The notes: a model not told the origin generated them from the letters alone. 8,329 nucleotides of DNA from an uncultured Polymorphobacter sp. (GCA_937894055.1 CALDHQ010000384.1:1-8329); one strand, 5' to 3'; shown: positions 1 through 7,056, counted from the stretch's first letter. Translations and numbers: made by a program.

Positions 1-656
1 TCCGGCTCGAACTGCGCAAGGCCGCGCCCGGCGTGCCGGTGCGGTTGGCGCCGTCGCGCGATCCCACCGGGCTGCAGGCGGCAATCGGCGACATGGTCGA
101 GGCGTTCAACGCGTTGCAACGCCTGTCATCGAGCCTGACTAAGGCCGCCGATGCTGAAAATGCCGCGGGTGCGCTGTCGGGCGACAGCACCGCGCGCAGC
201 CTCAAGCAGCAGCTTGCGGCATTTGCCGCGACGCCAACGCTGAGCGGCGACGACGGTCGGCTGTCCGACATCGGCATCGAAACGTCGCGTGACGGCAGCC
301 TAGTCGTCAACACCGCGCGGCTGAGCGCAGCGGTGACTGCCGATCCCGACAAGGTCGAAAAAATGCTGGTGGCGCTGACCGCTGACGGCACGCGCGGCAC
401 CACCAAGGGCGGGCTGGTGCGGCTAAGCGCCCTGCTCGGCGAGGCGACCAGCTCGAGCTTCGGCAGCGCCAGTCGCATGACGCGCGAGAAGTCGCAGATT
501 GCCCGTGAAACCACGGCGCTCGATACGCGCATGACGGCATTTCGCGCCAATCTGGTCCGCCAATATGCCGCGATGGAAGTCGCGGTCGCGTCGTTCAAAT
601 CGACCCAGTCGTTCCTCGATCAACAAATAAAATCCTGGAACAACAGCGACAACTGA
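1..656 (+). CDS. fliD: Flagellar filament cap protein FliD (hook-associated protein 2), C-terminal part
   Basis: FliD caps the growing flagellar filament outside the cell and helps flagellin subunits fold at the tip. The open frame runs in from the left window edge (first full codon at base 3), so the gene is 5'-truncated; about 217 residues are visible, and the GTG at 33 is an internal Val rather than a start. The visible part carries the FliD C-terminal signature: a 'L-x-D-I-G-I...D-G-S-L-V-V-N...L-x-A-A-V-x-x-D-P-D-K-V' stretch (bases about 261-360), then a long helical, heptad-like tail ending in 'YAAMEVAVASFKSTQSFLDQQI', here split by its known pattern of small and hydrophobic positions typical of the C-terminal coiled coil that oligomerises the cap. 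It stops 34 bp before fliS, the normal fliD-fliS order, so co-transcription is expected. Family assignment is by pattern recognition and gene order; the N-terminal half cannot be checked. Confidence 0.9.
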   Translation, partial: RLELRKAAPGVPVRLAPSRDPTGLQAAIGDMVEAFNALQRLSSSLTKAADAENAAGALSGDSTARSLKQQLAAFAATPTLSGDDGRLSDIGIETSRDGSLVVNTARLSAAVTADPDKVEKMLVALTADGTRGTTKGGLVRLSALLGEATSSSFGSASRMTREKSQIARETTALDTRMTAFRANLVRQYAAMEVAVASFKSTQSFLDQQIKSWNNSDN

Positions 657-690
657 CCGGCATTTCGTCCTCCAGCCCAAAGGTATTGCC

Positions 691-1089
691 ATGCTGCAAT
701 CGCACCGCCACATCACCGCCGCACAGCGCTACCAGTCGCTCGATCTGGGCACGCGCGTCGAATGCGCGACGCCGCATGAACTGGTCGCGATGCTGTTCGA
801 GGGGCTGCGCGATGCGCTGGGCGGCGCCGAGCGGGCGCTCGCACATGGTCGTGCGGCGCTGCGCGTCAAATCGGTGACGCGCGCGCTGGCCATTGTCGAC
901 GCGCTCGATTCGAGCCTCGATTACACACGGGGTCGCGACGTGGCGCGGGCGCTTGCTGCCGTTTATGCGCAGGTGCGCGTGTTGATTGTCGCGGGCAATG
1001 CCGAAGCGCGCCGTGAACTGTTCAGTGCGGCTGCCGGGCAGATCGCCGAACTCGACGAAGCCTGGTCCGAAATCGAGCCGCTGGGCTGA
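691..1089 (+). CDS. fliS: Flagellin export chaperone FliS
   Basis: FliS binds the C-terminal disordered end of newly made flagellin in the cytosol, prevents premature polymerisation and delivers it to the flagellar type III export gate. The 132-residue product matches the family's usual length and its features: an N-terminal 'RYQSLDLGTRVECATPHELVAM' region, broken here as RYQS at residues 13-16 and the hallmark 'A-T-P-H-E-L-V-x-M-L-F-E-G' at 26-38, followed by an all-helical body with 'LDSSLDYTRGRDVARAL' (72-88) and 'VYAQVRVLIVAGNAEAR' (91-107), the positions where FliS proteins have 'L..sLD...GgeiA..L..lY'. The ATG at 691 is preceded by AAAGG (679-683) with a 7-nt spacer, which fixes the start. 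It lies directly after fliD and appears to be the last gene of the flagellar unit here; the next gene converges on it. Confidence 0.92.
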   Translation: MLQSHRHITAAQRYQSLDLGTRVECATPHELVAMLFEGLRDALGGAERALAHGRAALRVKSVTRALAIVDALDSSLDYTRGRDVARALAAVYAQVRVLIVAGNAEARRELFSAAAGQIAELDEAWSEIEPLG

Positions 1090-1127
1090 CTCGCAAGGGC
1101 AGGGGGGTCGTTGCAGTTCCGGTCAGG

Positions 1128-2252
1128 CTATTTGGCACCGTCGAGAAACTGCGTGAACCCTGCCGGCGCATAGGGACCGATGACCACCTGTTCCAGCACG
1201 CCAATACCGGTGCGGCTGCCATCGCTTGCGCGCACGATCTGCTGGACGTGCAGATTTTCCGGCGCCAGCGGATCGAGCTGACGCGGGTCGAACGACTCGC
1301 CGCCTATTTCGAGCTCGCCCTTCCACATGCCCTGGCCCCAGACCGGGTGGCCGTAGCCGAGGCCCTTCATCTGGAACTTCAGGATCGGGTCGAGCGAGAT
1401 TGTCCGGACCTTTTCATCGAGGTCGACGAGATCGATTTCGGCCGATGCCGCAAGTCGTGTGCCCGGCACATAGACGACACGGTGGCGCGCGGTCGCCATG
1501 CGCTGGTCGCGGCCGTCGAGCACGCCGGGCACGGCTGCCTCGCTGGGATACATCGGCGCGACAAAGCCCTCGCGCACCAACGCTTCGCCGCGCGTGCCGT
1601 CGAAGAAGATCGCGTGCGTGATATGGTCGTCCCAGTGAATCGGCGCCCACAGGAAGAAGAACGCACCGGGCGGATTGGGTGCGCCGCCGGTTTCGGGCTC
1701 GCCCATGCGGCGCACGCCCCATGACCGGTCCTTGGTGCCGCGGCACACGTCTTCGTCGACCTTGATGTCGCCATCGGGTGTGTGGATGGTGCCGCTCCAC
1801 CGGCCGAACTGGTCGAACCGCGTCGCGTCCATGATGCGGCGCGTGCCCGACCACAATGTCTGGCGCGCTTCCTGAATTGCCGCGGTGCGCGTCGAGAATG
1901 TCAGGTCGCACGACAGGCCGCTGGCATTGTCGTCGAGGATGACGCGCGTGCGGCGCATCGGCTCGATAACTTCGAGGCGGAAAGGGCCGACGCTGGTGTC
2001 GGTGCGTTCATCGGGCGCGCGGCGCGAGCCGTAGAAGCAATGCTGGCGCTCGCCCGGCCGTACAGTGCTGAACGCGCAATCGATGATGCCGCGATGCGGA
2101 TAGACCGCCATGCCGATGCCGAAATAATAGGATCCGTCGCCGGCATAGCCGTTGAACCATGTCCGGTCATAGGCATTGCGGTCGCTGGTCGCGACCACGG
2201 CGATGGGCTCGGGCGTCTGGTGAATCGGATAGTCATCGAGCTTGTTGAGCAT
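1128..2252 (-). CDS. Conserved protein of a poorly characterised, probably lipocalin/AttH-like family (possibly DUF7064/DUF7065)
   Basis: I recognise the type but not a proven function. The 374-residue product has no signal peptide or membrane segment, so it is probably cytosolic. It is rich in aromatic residues and beta-strand-like patterns. Its clearest landmarks are 'WFNGYAGDGSYYFGIGM' (residues 32-48), 'KDRSWGVR' (174-181), the aromatic 'FFFLWAPIHWDDH' (198-210) and 'GLGYGHPVWGQGMWKGEL' (297-314). A D-x-SWG-x-R block in the middle of a duplicated beta-rich protein recalls the AttH/hydroxyneurosporene-synthase-like (CrtC) calycin group, which binds or modifies hydrophobic ligands; the DUF label is from memory and uncertain. 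I chose the ATG at 2252 because GGAG (2262-2259) sits 6 nt upstream; a GTG one codon earlier (2255) is too close to it. It is the third gene of the leftward P450-rubredoxin unit, 31 bp after the rubredoxin, which suggests a role with the same hydrophobic substrate, for example binding, isomerising or hydrating it. Confidence 0.7.
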   Translation of the reverse strand: MLNKLDDYPIHQTPEPIAVVATSDRNAYDRTWFNGYAGDGSYYFGIGMAVYPHRGIIDCAFSTVRPGERQHCFYGSRRAPDERTDTSVGPFRLEVIEPMRRTRVILDDNASGLSCDLTFSTRTAAIQEARQTLWSGTRRIMDATRFDQFGRWSGTIHTPDGDIKVDEDVCRGTKDRSWGVRRMGEPETGGAPNPPGAFFFLWAPIHWDDHITHAIFFDGTRGEALVREGFVAPMYPSEAAVPGVLDGRDQRMATARHRVVYVPGTRLAASAEIDLVDLDEKVRTISLDPILKFQMKGLGYGHPVWGQGMWKGELEIGGESFDPRQLDPLAPENLHVQQIVRASDGSRTGIGVLEQVVIGPYAPAGFTQFLDGAK

Positions 2253-2283
2253 CACTCACTCCGTCGTTTGACGTGACAGCTGT

Positions 2284-2460
2284 TCAGGCTTCGACCATCT
2301 CGAAATCCTGCTTTTCAGTGCCGCATTGCGGGCAGCACCAATCGTCCGGCACATCGGCCCAGCGCGTGCCGGGCGCCAGGCCTTCATCGGGATCACCAGC
2401 GGCTTCGTCATAGATGAAGCCGCACGACGCACAGCGCCAGGTCTTGAACGGTTCAGCCAT
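2284..2460 (-). CDS. Rubredoxin, 58 residues
   Basis: Rubredoxins are small soluble one-electron carriers with a single iron held by four cysteines. The product shows the complete site: C10-x-x-C13-G and C43-P-x-C46-G, with the family core '[19 protein letters not shown]' (16-34) and '[11 protein letters not shown]' (37-47). An additional Cys at 42 next to the ligand Cys43 is visible. Length is typical. The open frame extends further upstream, but that part overlaps the P450 gene in another frame and has no rubredoxin character, so the ATG at 2460 is the start; AGGG lies very close to it (2 nt spacer), and the gene begins 10 nt after the P450 stop, so translational coupling is likely. In alkane hydroxylase systems such proteins (AlkG type) pass electrons from rubredoxin reductase to the oxygenase. 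Here the neighbour is a P450, so it is probably that enzyme's redox partner; no reductase gene is in the window. Confidence 0.95.
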   Translation of the reverse strand: MAEPFKTWRCASCGFIYDEAAGDPDEGLAPGTRWADVPDDWCCPQCGTEKQDFEMVEA

Positions 2461-2470
2461 CGCCCTGCAC

Positions 2471-3742
2471 TCAGTTGACGGTAAAGCGGACCGGCACCGA
2501 CTTGGGGCCGCACACGAAGTTGGAGATTGTCCGCTGTGGCACGCCAGCGAGTTCGAACGCGCTGACCCGCGAAATGATTTCTTCGGCGAGGATGCGCATT
2601 TCAAGTCGCGCGAGGTGCTGGCCGAGGCAGACGTGCGGGCCGTAGCCGAATGCCAGCTGCTGCTTGAACTTGCGCGTGATGTCGAACTCGAACGGCTTGT
2701 CGAAGACGTCCTCGTCGCGGTTGGCGCTGTGGTACGACAGCATCAGCCAGTCGTCCTTGGCAATCTTCTGGCCGGCGACTTCGGTGTCGGCGGTGGCGCT
2801 GCGCATGAAGTGCTTCACCGGCGTCGACCAGCGGATCGATTCTTCGATGAAGCCATTGACCAGGCTCGGATCCGCCTTGATCTGGCGGAACACGTCGGGG
2901 CGTTCGGCAAGTGCCCAGAAACCGGCGGCGATGGTGTTCGACGTGGTGTCATGCCCGGCGGTCGCGGCAATAATGTAATAGCCCATCAGCTGGCGGCGGT
3001 TGAGGTATTCGCCATTGATCATGGCATTCGCGATGACGCTGTTGACGACGTCGCGGGGGCGGGCGCGGAATTCGGTGGTGACGACTTCGAAATAGTTTTC
3101 GAGATCGATCATCGTCTGCTGCAGGCTTTGCGCGATTTCGATCGGCGTGCTCGCCTTGGCGTCGCGGCTGAGGTCGGGATCGTTGGCGTTGAACAATTCC
3201 TGCGTCAGCTTGAGCATGAAGGCTTCGTCTTCGCGCGGCACGCCGAGCACCGTCATGATGACCCGCAGCGGATAGAGGAAGGCGACATCCTTGGCGAAGT
3301 CGCATTCGGGACCCATGGCGATCATCCGGTCGACGAACTCCCGGGCAATGACACGGATGTCAGCTTCGAGCGCGCCGACCTTCTTCGGGACGAACGCCGG
3401 AAAGCCGACACCGCGCAGCGCCTTGTGCTCGTCACCGTCAACCGACACCAGCGAGCGAATGAGATTGGCCTCGCCGCCGGTGACCAAGCGCACAAATTGC
3501 TCGCCTTCCTTGTTCGAAAGCACCGTCGGACGGTCGCCGTTGTGAAAGATCGCCGGCTGCGACTCGATCGCCATGATATCGGCGTGCTTGGTCACCAGCC
3601 AGAACGGGTTGACGTCGGTGGGCTCGGCGCGCGCGAACGGCATGTCGCGGCGCAGCATCGTGAAGGCGGCGTCGAGCTTGACGCCTTCCGAATAGGCCTT
3701 CGGATCAACGACAGTGTTGGCGATTTCTGTTGGAATTGACAT
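2471..3742 (-). CDS. Cytochrome P450, CYP108-like
   Basis: A soluble bacterial haem-thiolate monooxygenase of 423 residues, inserting one oxygen atom of O2 into an organic substrate. All key motifs are intact: the I-helix oxygen-activation motif A-T-A-G-H-D-T-T-S at 260-268 (acid-alcohol pair D265-T266), the K-helix E301-x-x-R304, and the haem-binding loop F365-G-Y-G-P-H-V-C372-L-G with C372 as iron ligand. Recalled sequence of P450terp (CYP108A1, alpha-terpineol hydroxylase) is strikingly similar in several places, such as '[10 protein letters not shown]' (175-184), '[19 protein letters not shown]' (307-325), 'SANRDEDVF' (339-347) and '[10 protein letters not shown]' (412-421). CYP108 members act on terpenoids and, in Novosphingobium, on aromatic hydrocarbons; the actual substrate is unknown. 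GGGAGG (3755-3750) 7 nt before the ATG at 3742 fixes the start. It leads the leftward unit, is divergent from a TetR gene, and is probably repressed by it. The unusual point is the rubredoxin immediately downstream instead of a [2Fe-2S] ferredoxin. Confidence 0.94.
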   Translation of the reverse strand: MSIPTEIANTVVDPKAYSEGVKLDAAFTMLRRDMPFARAEPTDVNPFWLVTKHADIMAIESQPAIFHNGDRPTVLSNKEGEQFVRLVTGGEANLIRSLVSVDGDEHKALRGVGFPAFVPKKVGALEADIRVIAREFVDRMIAMGPECDFAKDVAFLYPLRVIMTVLGVPREDEAFMLKLTQELFNANDPDLSRDAKASTPIEIAQSLQQTMIDLENYFEVVTTEFRARPRDVVNSVIANAMINGEYLNRRQLMGYYIIAATAGHDTTSNTIAAGFWALAERPDVFRQIKADPSLVNGFIEESIRWSTPVKHFMRSATADTEVAGQKIAKDDWLMLSYHSANRDEDVFDKPFEFDITRKFKQQLAFGYGPHVCLGQHLARLEMRILAEEIISRVSAFELAGVPQRTISNFVCGPKSVPVRFTVN

Positions 3743-3743
3743 T

Positions 3744-3820
3744 TGGCGACCTCCCGCATTCTAGTTGCCCCGAACGTGAAGCCAATTTGCTATACAGTCA
3801 ACAAATATGTTAGGTCGCCA
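3744..3820. repeat. Perfect 9-bp inverted repeat at the two divergent ribosome-binding sites
   Basis: TGGCGACCT (3744-3752) and its exact reverse complement AGGTCGCCA (3812-3820) flank a 59-bp centre. As a result both divergent mRNAs carry AGGTCGCCA just before their start codon: the AGG is the Shine-Dalgarno core, and the rest is the spacer to ATG (P450, 7-nt spacer) or GTG (tetR, 8-nt spacer). No other bases extend the match. Either chance plus shared ribosome-binding constraint, or a paired protein-binding site. Confidence 0.6.
3785..3806. promoter_or_regulatory. Candidate TetR-family operator (22-bp imperfect palindrome)
   Basis: The sequence has the form ATTTG-N12-CAAAT, with the inner T(3791)/A(3800) pair also matching, so 6 of 7 outer positions in each arm are symmetrical around a non-symmetrical 8-bp centre. 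Size, AT-rich arms and position between a TetR gene and its divergent neighbour are what is typical of TetR-family operators. It would overlap the minus-strand TTGACT hexamer (3801-3796), fitting repression of the P450 unit. An overlapping short dyad, AACA-N4-TGTT (3800-3811), is an alternative. Assignment is inference from symmetry and position only. Confidence 0.4.
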
Positions 3821-3822
3821 GC

Positions 3823-4476
3823 GTGTCCGAACTTCTCAAAATCAGGCGACAGACGCAGGTCGAACGCCGCGCTGAATCCGAACAGCGTCTGTTGACGGCG
3901 GCCGCAGAATTGATTGCCACCGAAGGCTTTGCCGCGGCCAGCCTGGAGCGCGTTGGCGCTGCGGCGGGCTACAGTCGCGGCCTTGCCAGCCAGAAGTTCG
4001 GATCGAAGGATGGCCTGGTCACTGCGGTCATCGCCGCGGTCATTGCGCGGAGTGCCGAGTTGCTCGTGGCGCGCGATTCCGACTCTGCGTCACCGCTCGA
4101 TTCGATCATCGCCTATGCCGATGTCATCCTGCTGCAGATCGAACGCGATCCGTTCATCCGCGCCTATTGGGTGATGATGGCATCGGCGATTGCCAATCGT
4201 CTGCCGAACCAGACGCAATTCCTGGCAGAGCATGAAAAGGTCAAGGCGCGGCTGTCAGGGCTGATCACGCAAGGCCAGGACCGCGGCGAAATCGACAGCT
4301 CAGTCGACCCTGATGCCGCGGCGCTTTCAATCGGCAGCACGCTGCTTGGCATCGGTATCGAATGCCTGCTTGACCCGGCACTCGATATTCCCCGCGTGCG
4401 TGCCGCCGCGCTGGCGACGATTTCGCGCACGCTCGCCGCTTCGACCAAGATCCAACAGAAGGAAACTCGCACGTGA
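3823..4476 (+). CDS. TetR/AcrR-family transcriptional regulator
   Basis: A ligand-responsive DNA-binding repressor, expected to act as a dimer on the adjacent divergent promoter region. The 217-residue product has a 20-residue polar N-terminal extension, then the TetR DNA-binding domain: helix 1 'LLTAAAELIATEGF' (23-36) followed by the helix-turn-helix 'SLERVGAAAGYSRGLASQKFG' spread over 40-60 and the typical 'S-K-D-G-L-V' (61-66). The remaining helical C-terminal part is the variable ligand-binding and dimerisation domain; the ligand cannot be read from sequence, though a cassette substrate or its acyl-CoA product is the usual case. The GTG at 3823 is chosen because AGG (3812-3814) lies 8 nt upstream and no in-frame ATG with a ribosome-binding site is nearer; the ATG at 3807 is in another frame. 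Its stop overlaps the start of the next gene by 4 bp (GTGA), so regulator and dehydrogenase are made from one message. Confidence 0.93.
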   Translation: MSELLKIRRQTQVERRAESEQRLLTAAAELIATEGFAAASLERVGAAAGYSRGLASQKFGSKDGLVTAVIAAVIARSAELLVARDSDSASPLDSIIAYADVILLQIERDPFIRAYWVMMASAIANRLPNQTQFLAEHEKVKARLSGLITQGQDRGEIDSSVDPDAAALSIGSTLLGIGIECLLDPALDIPRVRAAALATISRTLAASTKIQQKETRT

Positions 4477-5579
4477 CCAAAGTCCAAGCCGCTGTCGCTG
4501 TCGGTGCCGGCCTGCCATTCGAAACCCGCACGCTCATGCTCGACGACCCGCGCCCCGACGAAGTGCTGGTGCGCATTGTCGGCGTCGGCGTCTGTCATAC
4601 CGACCTGGTGTTCAAGGAAGCCGGGATGATCGCGGCCCCCGCCGTGCTTGGTCACGAAGGCTCGGGCATTGTCGAAAAGGTCGGTACCAGCGTCACCAAA
4701 TTCACCGCCGGTGACCGCGTCGCCATCAGCTTCCGGTCGTGCGGCACATGCAGCAATTGCGCCAAGGGCGACGCCGCCTATTGCGCGACGATGCCACTAC
4801 TCAACTATGCCGGGATGCGCCCCGATGGCAGCAAGGCGCTGCACGACGGTGCTACAGATGTCGGCAGCAACTTCTTCGGCCAGTCGTCGTTCGCCACCTA
4901 TGCGCTGACCTATGAGCGCAACCTCGTAAAGGTGCCCGAAGGCCTGCCGCTCGAGCTGATGGGCCCGCTCGGCTGCGGCATCCAGACTGGCGTCGGCGGC
5001 ATCACGCGGTCGCTCAAATGCGAGCCGGGCTCGACGTTGCTCATCACCGGCGGCGGCCCGGTCGGGCTGAGCGCGGTGATGGGCGGCAAGATTGCCGGCT
5101 GTTCGACAATCATTTTGGTGGAGCCGGTTGCCGCACGCCGTGCGCTGGCGCTTGAGTTCGGCGCCACGCATGTCATCGATCCCACCGCAACCGACGATCT
5201 GGCGGCGGCGGTGCGCGCCATCGTGCCCGACGGCGTCGGCTATGCCTTTGACACGACCGGGCTGCCGGCGGTGTACACCGGCATCCTCGGGTCGCTCGCG
5301 CCCAAGGGCGTGCTTGGCATGGTTGGCGTCACGGCGCCGGGCGTTGCGATGCCAGGTGACGTCAACACGGTGATGACGTTCGGCTTTACACTCAAAGGCA
5401 TCATCGAGGGCGACAGCGATCCCGAAACCTTCCTCCCCGAACTGATCGCGCTGCACGCCCAGGGCAAGCTGCCGTTTGACCGGATGATCACGACCTTTCC
5501 GTTTTCGCAGATCAACGAGGCCATTGCCGCGCAGCATCACGGCGATTGCATCAAGGTCGTTCTGCTCATGGACGCCTGA
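4473..5579 (+). CDS. Zinc-dependent NAD(P)+ alcohol dehydrogenase, aryl/allylic alcohol type (XylB/GeoA-like)
   Basis: Medium-chain dehydrogenase/reductase that oxidises a primary alcohol to the aldehyde with NAD+. All functional residues are present in the 368-residue product: catalytic zinc ligands C41, H61 (in G-H-E-G, with E62) and C168; structural zinc ligands C90, C93, C96 and C104; and the Rossmann motif G193-G-G-P-V-G198 with an acidic residue (E217) ending the second strand, which favours NAD+ over NADP+. The segment 'GMRPDGSKALHDG' (114-126) followed by 'NFFGQSSFATYAL' (133-145) is typical of benzyl alcohol and geraniol dehydrogenases, and of the class III-like fold generally. The GTG start overlaps the tetR stop and is preceded by GAAGGA about 9 nt upstream. 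Likely role: second oxidation step after the P450, handing an aldehyde to the ALDH encoded 58 bp downstream. Substrate identity is inference. Confidence 0.93.
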   Translation: MTKVQAAVAVGAGLPFETRTLMLDDPRPDEVLVRIVGVGVCHTDLVFKEAGMIAAPAVLGHEGSGIVEKVGTSVTKFTAGDRVAISFRSCGTCSNCAKGDAAYCATMPLLNYAGMRPDGSKALHDGATDVGSNFFGQSSFATYALTYERNLVKVPEGLPLELMGPLGCGIQTGVGGITRSLKCEPGSTLLITGGGPVGLSAVMGGKIAGCSTIILVEPVAARRALALEFGATHVIDPTATDDLAAAVRAIVPDGVGYAFDTTGLPAVYTGILGSLAPKGVLGMVGVTAPGVAMPGDVNTVMTFGFTLKGIIEGDSDPETFLPELIALHAQGKLPFDRMITTFPFSQINEAIAAQHHGDCIKVVLLMDA

Positions 5580-5637
5580 CAAAAGCTTCGCCAATAGAGG
5601 CAGCAACGAATCACGAATCGCTCTGGGGAGAGTCACC

Positions 5638-7056
5638 ATGAATTTCGATACCGACTATCGCATGACCATCGACGGCAAATCCGTCGGGTCGGCCAAGACC
5701 ATCGACGTGTTCAACCCCGCAACCGGCGAAGCGTTTGCGCAGGCGCCCGACGCATCGCGCGAACAGCTCGATGCGGCAGTGTCGGCCGCCCGCGCCGCGT
5801 TCAAGCCGTGGCGTGCCCGCCCGATTGCCGAACGCCAGGCGATGATGCGTGCTGCCGGTGATGTGCTGATGGCGAACGCCGACGATCTGGCGCGGCTGTT
5901 CACGCACGAGCAAGGCCGTCCGGTCGAAGCAGCCAAGCAGGAAATTCAGGGTGCTGCCATGTGGCTGCATGCAGTGTCGGCGATGACGCCGCCGGTGCAT
6001 GTCATCGAGGATTCGCCGACGAAGTTCATCGAAACGCGCTACGTGCCGCTCGGCGTCATCTGCGCGATCGCGCCCTGGAACTTCCCGGTGACGCTGTCGA
6101 TGTGGAAGGTTGCCCCGGCGCTGGTCGCGGGCAACACGATGGTCTTGAAGCCGTCGCCGTTCACGCCGCTGTGCACGCTCAAGATCGGCGAACTGTTCAG
6201 CGCCATCTTCCCGCCCGGCGTGTTCAACGTCATCACCGGCGGCGACGATCTCGGCCCATGGATGACCAGCCATCCAGGCTTCGACAAGGTCAGCTTCACC
6301 GGCTCGACCGCGACCGGCAAGCGCGTCATGGAAAGCGCCGCGAAGGATTTGAAGCGCGTCACGCTCGAACTTGGCGGCAATGATGCGGCGATCGTGCTGC
6401 CCGATGTCGATCTCGACGAGGTCGCGCAGAAAATCTTCTTCGGCGCCTTCTTCAACTCGGCGCAGATCTGCGTCGCGACCAAGCGGCTGTACGTCCACGC
6501 CGATGTCTATGACGGGCTGCGCGACCGGCTCGCGGCGATTGCCAAGGCGGTCAAGGTTGGCGACGGTACCGAACAGGGCACGGTGCTCGGACCCATCCAG
6601 AACAAGCGTCAGTACGACCGCGTGATGGACTTGCTCAATGACGCACGCGCCAACAATCTGACGCTGATCCACGGCGCCGACATTCCCGACGGTGGCGGCT
6701 ATTTCGTGCCGGTGACAATCGTCGACAACCCGCCCGAATCGTCGCGCGTTGTGCAGGAAGAAGCCTTCGGGCCGATCCTGCCGATGCTCAAGTTCGACGA
6801 CATCAACGACGTCATCGATCGCGCCAATGCCAGCGACTATGGCCTCGCTGGTGCAGTCTGGTCGAAGGACGTCGATGCCGCGATCGACATCGCGCGCCGC
6901 ATGGAAACCGGCACGGTGTGGATCAACCACAACCTCGACCTGCGGCCCGACACGCCTTTCGCCGGCCACAAGCAGAGTGGCTTCGGCGTCGAAAACGGCA
7001 TGGAGGGCATGCTCGAATATATGGTGCCGCAGGTTGTGAACGTCGCTCGTGGGTGA
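5638..7056 (+). CDS. NAD(P)+-dependent aldehyde dehydrogenase
   Basis: Oxidises an aldehyde irreversibly to the carboxylic acid through a cysteine thiohemiacetal. The 472-residue product is the normal family length and has all landmarks: P147-W-N149-F (oxyanion-hole Asn), K171 in 'LKPSP', the nucleotide loop F-T-G222-S-T-A-T-G227, the general base E244 in 'LELGGND', the nucleophile C278 in 'AQICVA', and E375 in 'EEAFGP'. The open frame extends upstream to 5524, but that region overlaps the alcohol dehydrogenase; the ATG at 5638 has a strong GGGGAG (5625-5630) 7 nt upstream and gives the correct N-terminus. It follows the alcohol dehydrogenase in the same unit and is expected to convert its product to an acid. 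'LELGGNDA' (Asp where many members have Ser or Pro) occurs in several ALDH subgroups and does not identify the substrate. Confidence 0.95.
   Translation: MNFDTDYRMTIDGKSVGSAKTIDVFNPATGEAFAQAPDASREQLDAAVSAARAAFKPWRARPIAERQAMMRAAGDVLMANADDLARLFTHEQGRPVEAAKQEIQGAAMWLHAVSAMTPPVHVIEDSPTKFIETRYVPLGVICAIAPWNFPVTLSMWKVAPALVAGNTMVLKPSPFTPLCTLKIGELFSAIFPPGVFNVITGGDDLGPWMTSHPGFDKVSFTGSTATGKRVMESAAKDLKRVTLELGGNDAAIVLPDVDLDEVAQKIFFGAFFNSAQICVATKRLYVHADVYDGLRDRLAAIAKAVKVGDGTEQGTVLGPIQNKRQYDRVMDLLNDARANNLTLIHGADIPDGGGYFVPVTIVDNPPESSRVVQEEAFGPILPMLKFDDINDVIDRANASDYGLAGAVWSKDVDAAIDIARRMETGTVWINHNLDLRPDTPFAGHKQSGFGVENGMEGMLEYMVPQVVNVARG

Larger units (their letters stand above)
3743..3822. promoter_or_regulatory. 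Divergent control region between the P450 unit and the tetR unit
   Basis: Only 80 bp separate the two oppositely oriented start codons, so both promoters and the regulator's binding site should lie here or overlap the first codons. The central part (3780-3811) is clearly more AT-rich than the coding sequence around it. No confident -35/-10 pair is visible. On the minus strand TTGACT (3801-3796) resembles a -35 but has only the poor CACGTT 17 nt on; TAGAAT (3763-3758) is a good -10 match with TTGGCT 16 nt upstream, but a transcript from it would start almost inside the P450 ribosome-binding site. The region also holds the palindrome and inverted repeat listed separately. Confidence 0.7.

Noticed and set aside
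2461..2604. 48-residue N-terminal extension of the rubredoxin frame
   Set aside because: It overlaps the P450 3' end in another frame and lacks family character. The ATG at 2460 gives a normal 58-residue rubredoxin.
2414..3739. 441-codon open frame on the + strand opposite the P450 gene
   Set aside because: It is the antisense shadow of a GC-rich gene with strong third-position bias. The protein has no recognisable motif, while the minus strand encodes a P450 with every catalytic motif and a strong ribosome-binding site.
5606..5619. Tandem 7-bp repeat (ACGAATC twice) between the ADH and ALDH genes
   Set aside because: Only two short copies in a 58-bp spacer with no dyad symmetry; not distinguishable from chance.
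5524..5637. Upstream extension of the ALDH frame
   Set aside because: It overlaps the alcohol dehydrogenase coding sequence and has no ribosome-binding site, whereas ATG 5638 has GGGGAG 7 nt upstream and matches the usual ALDH N-terminus.
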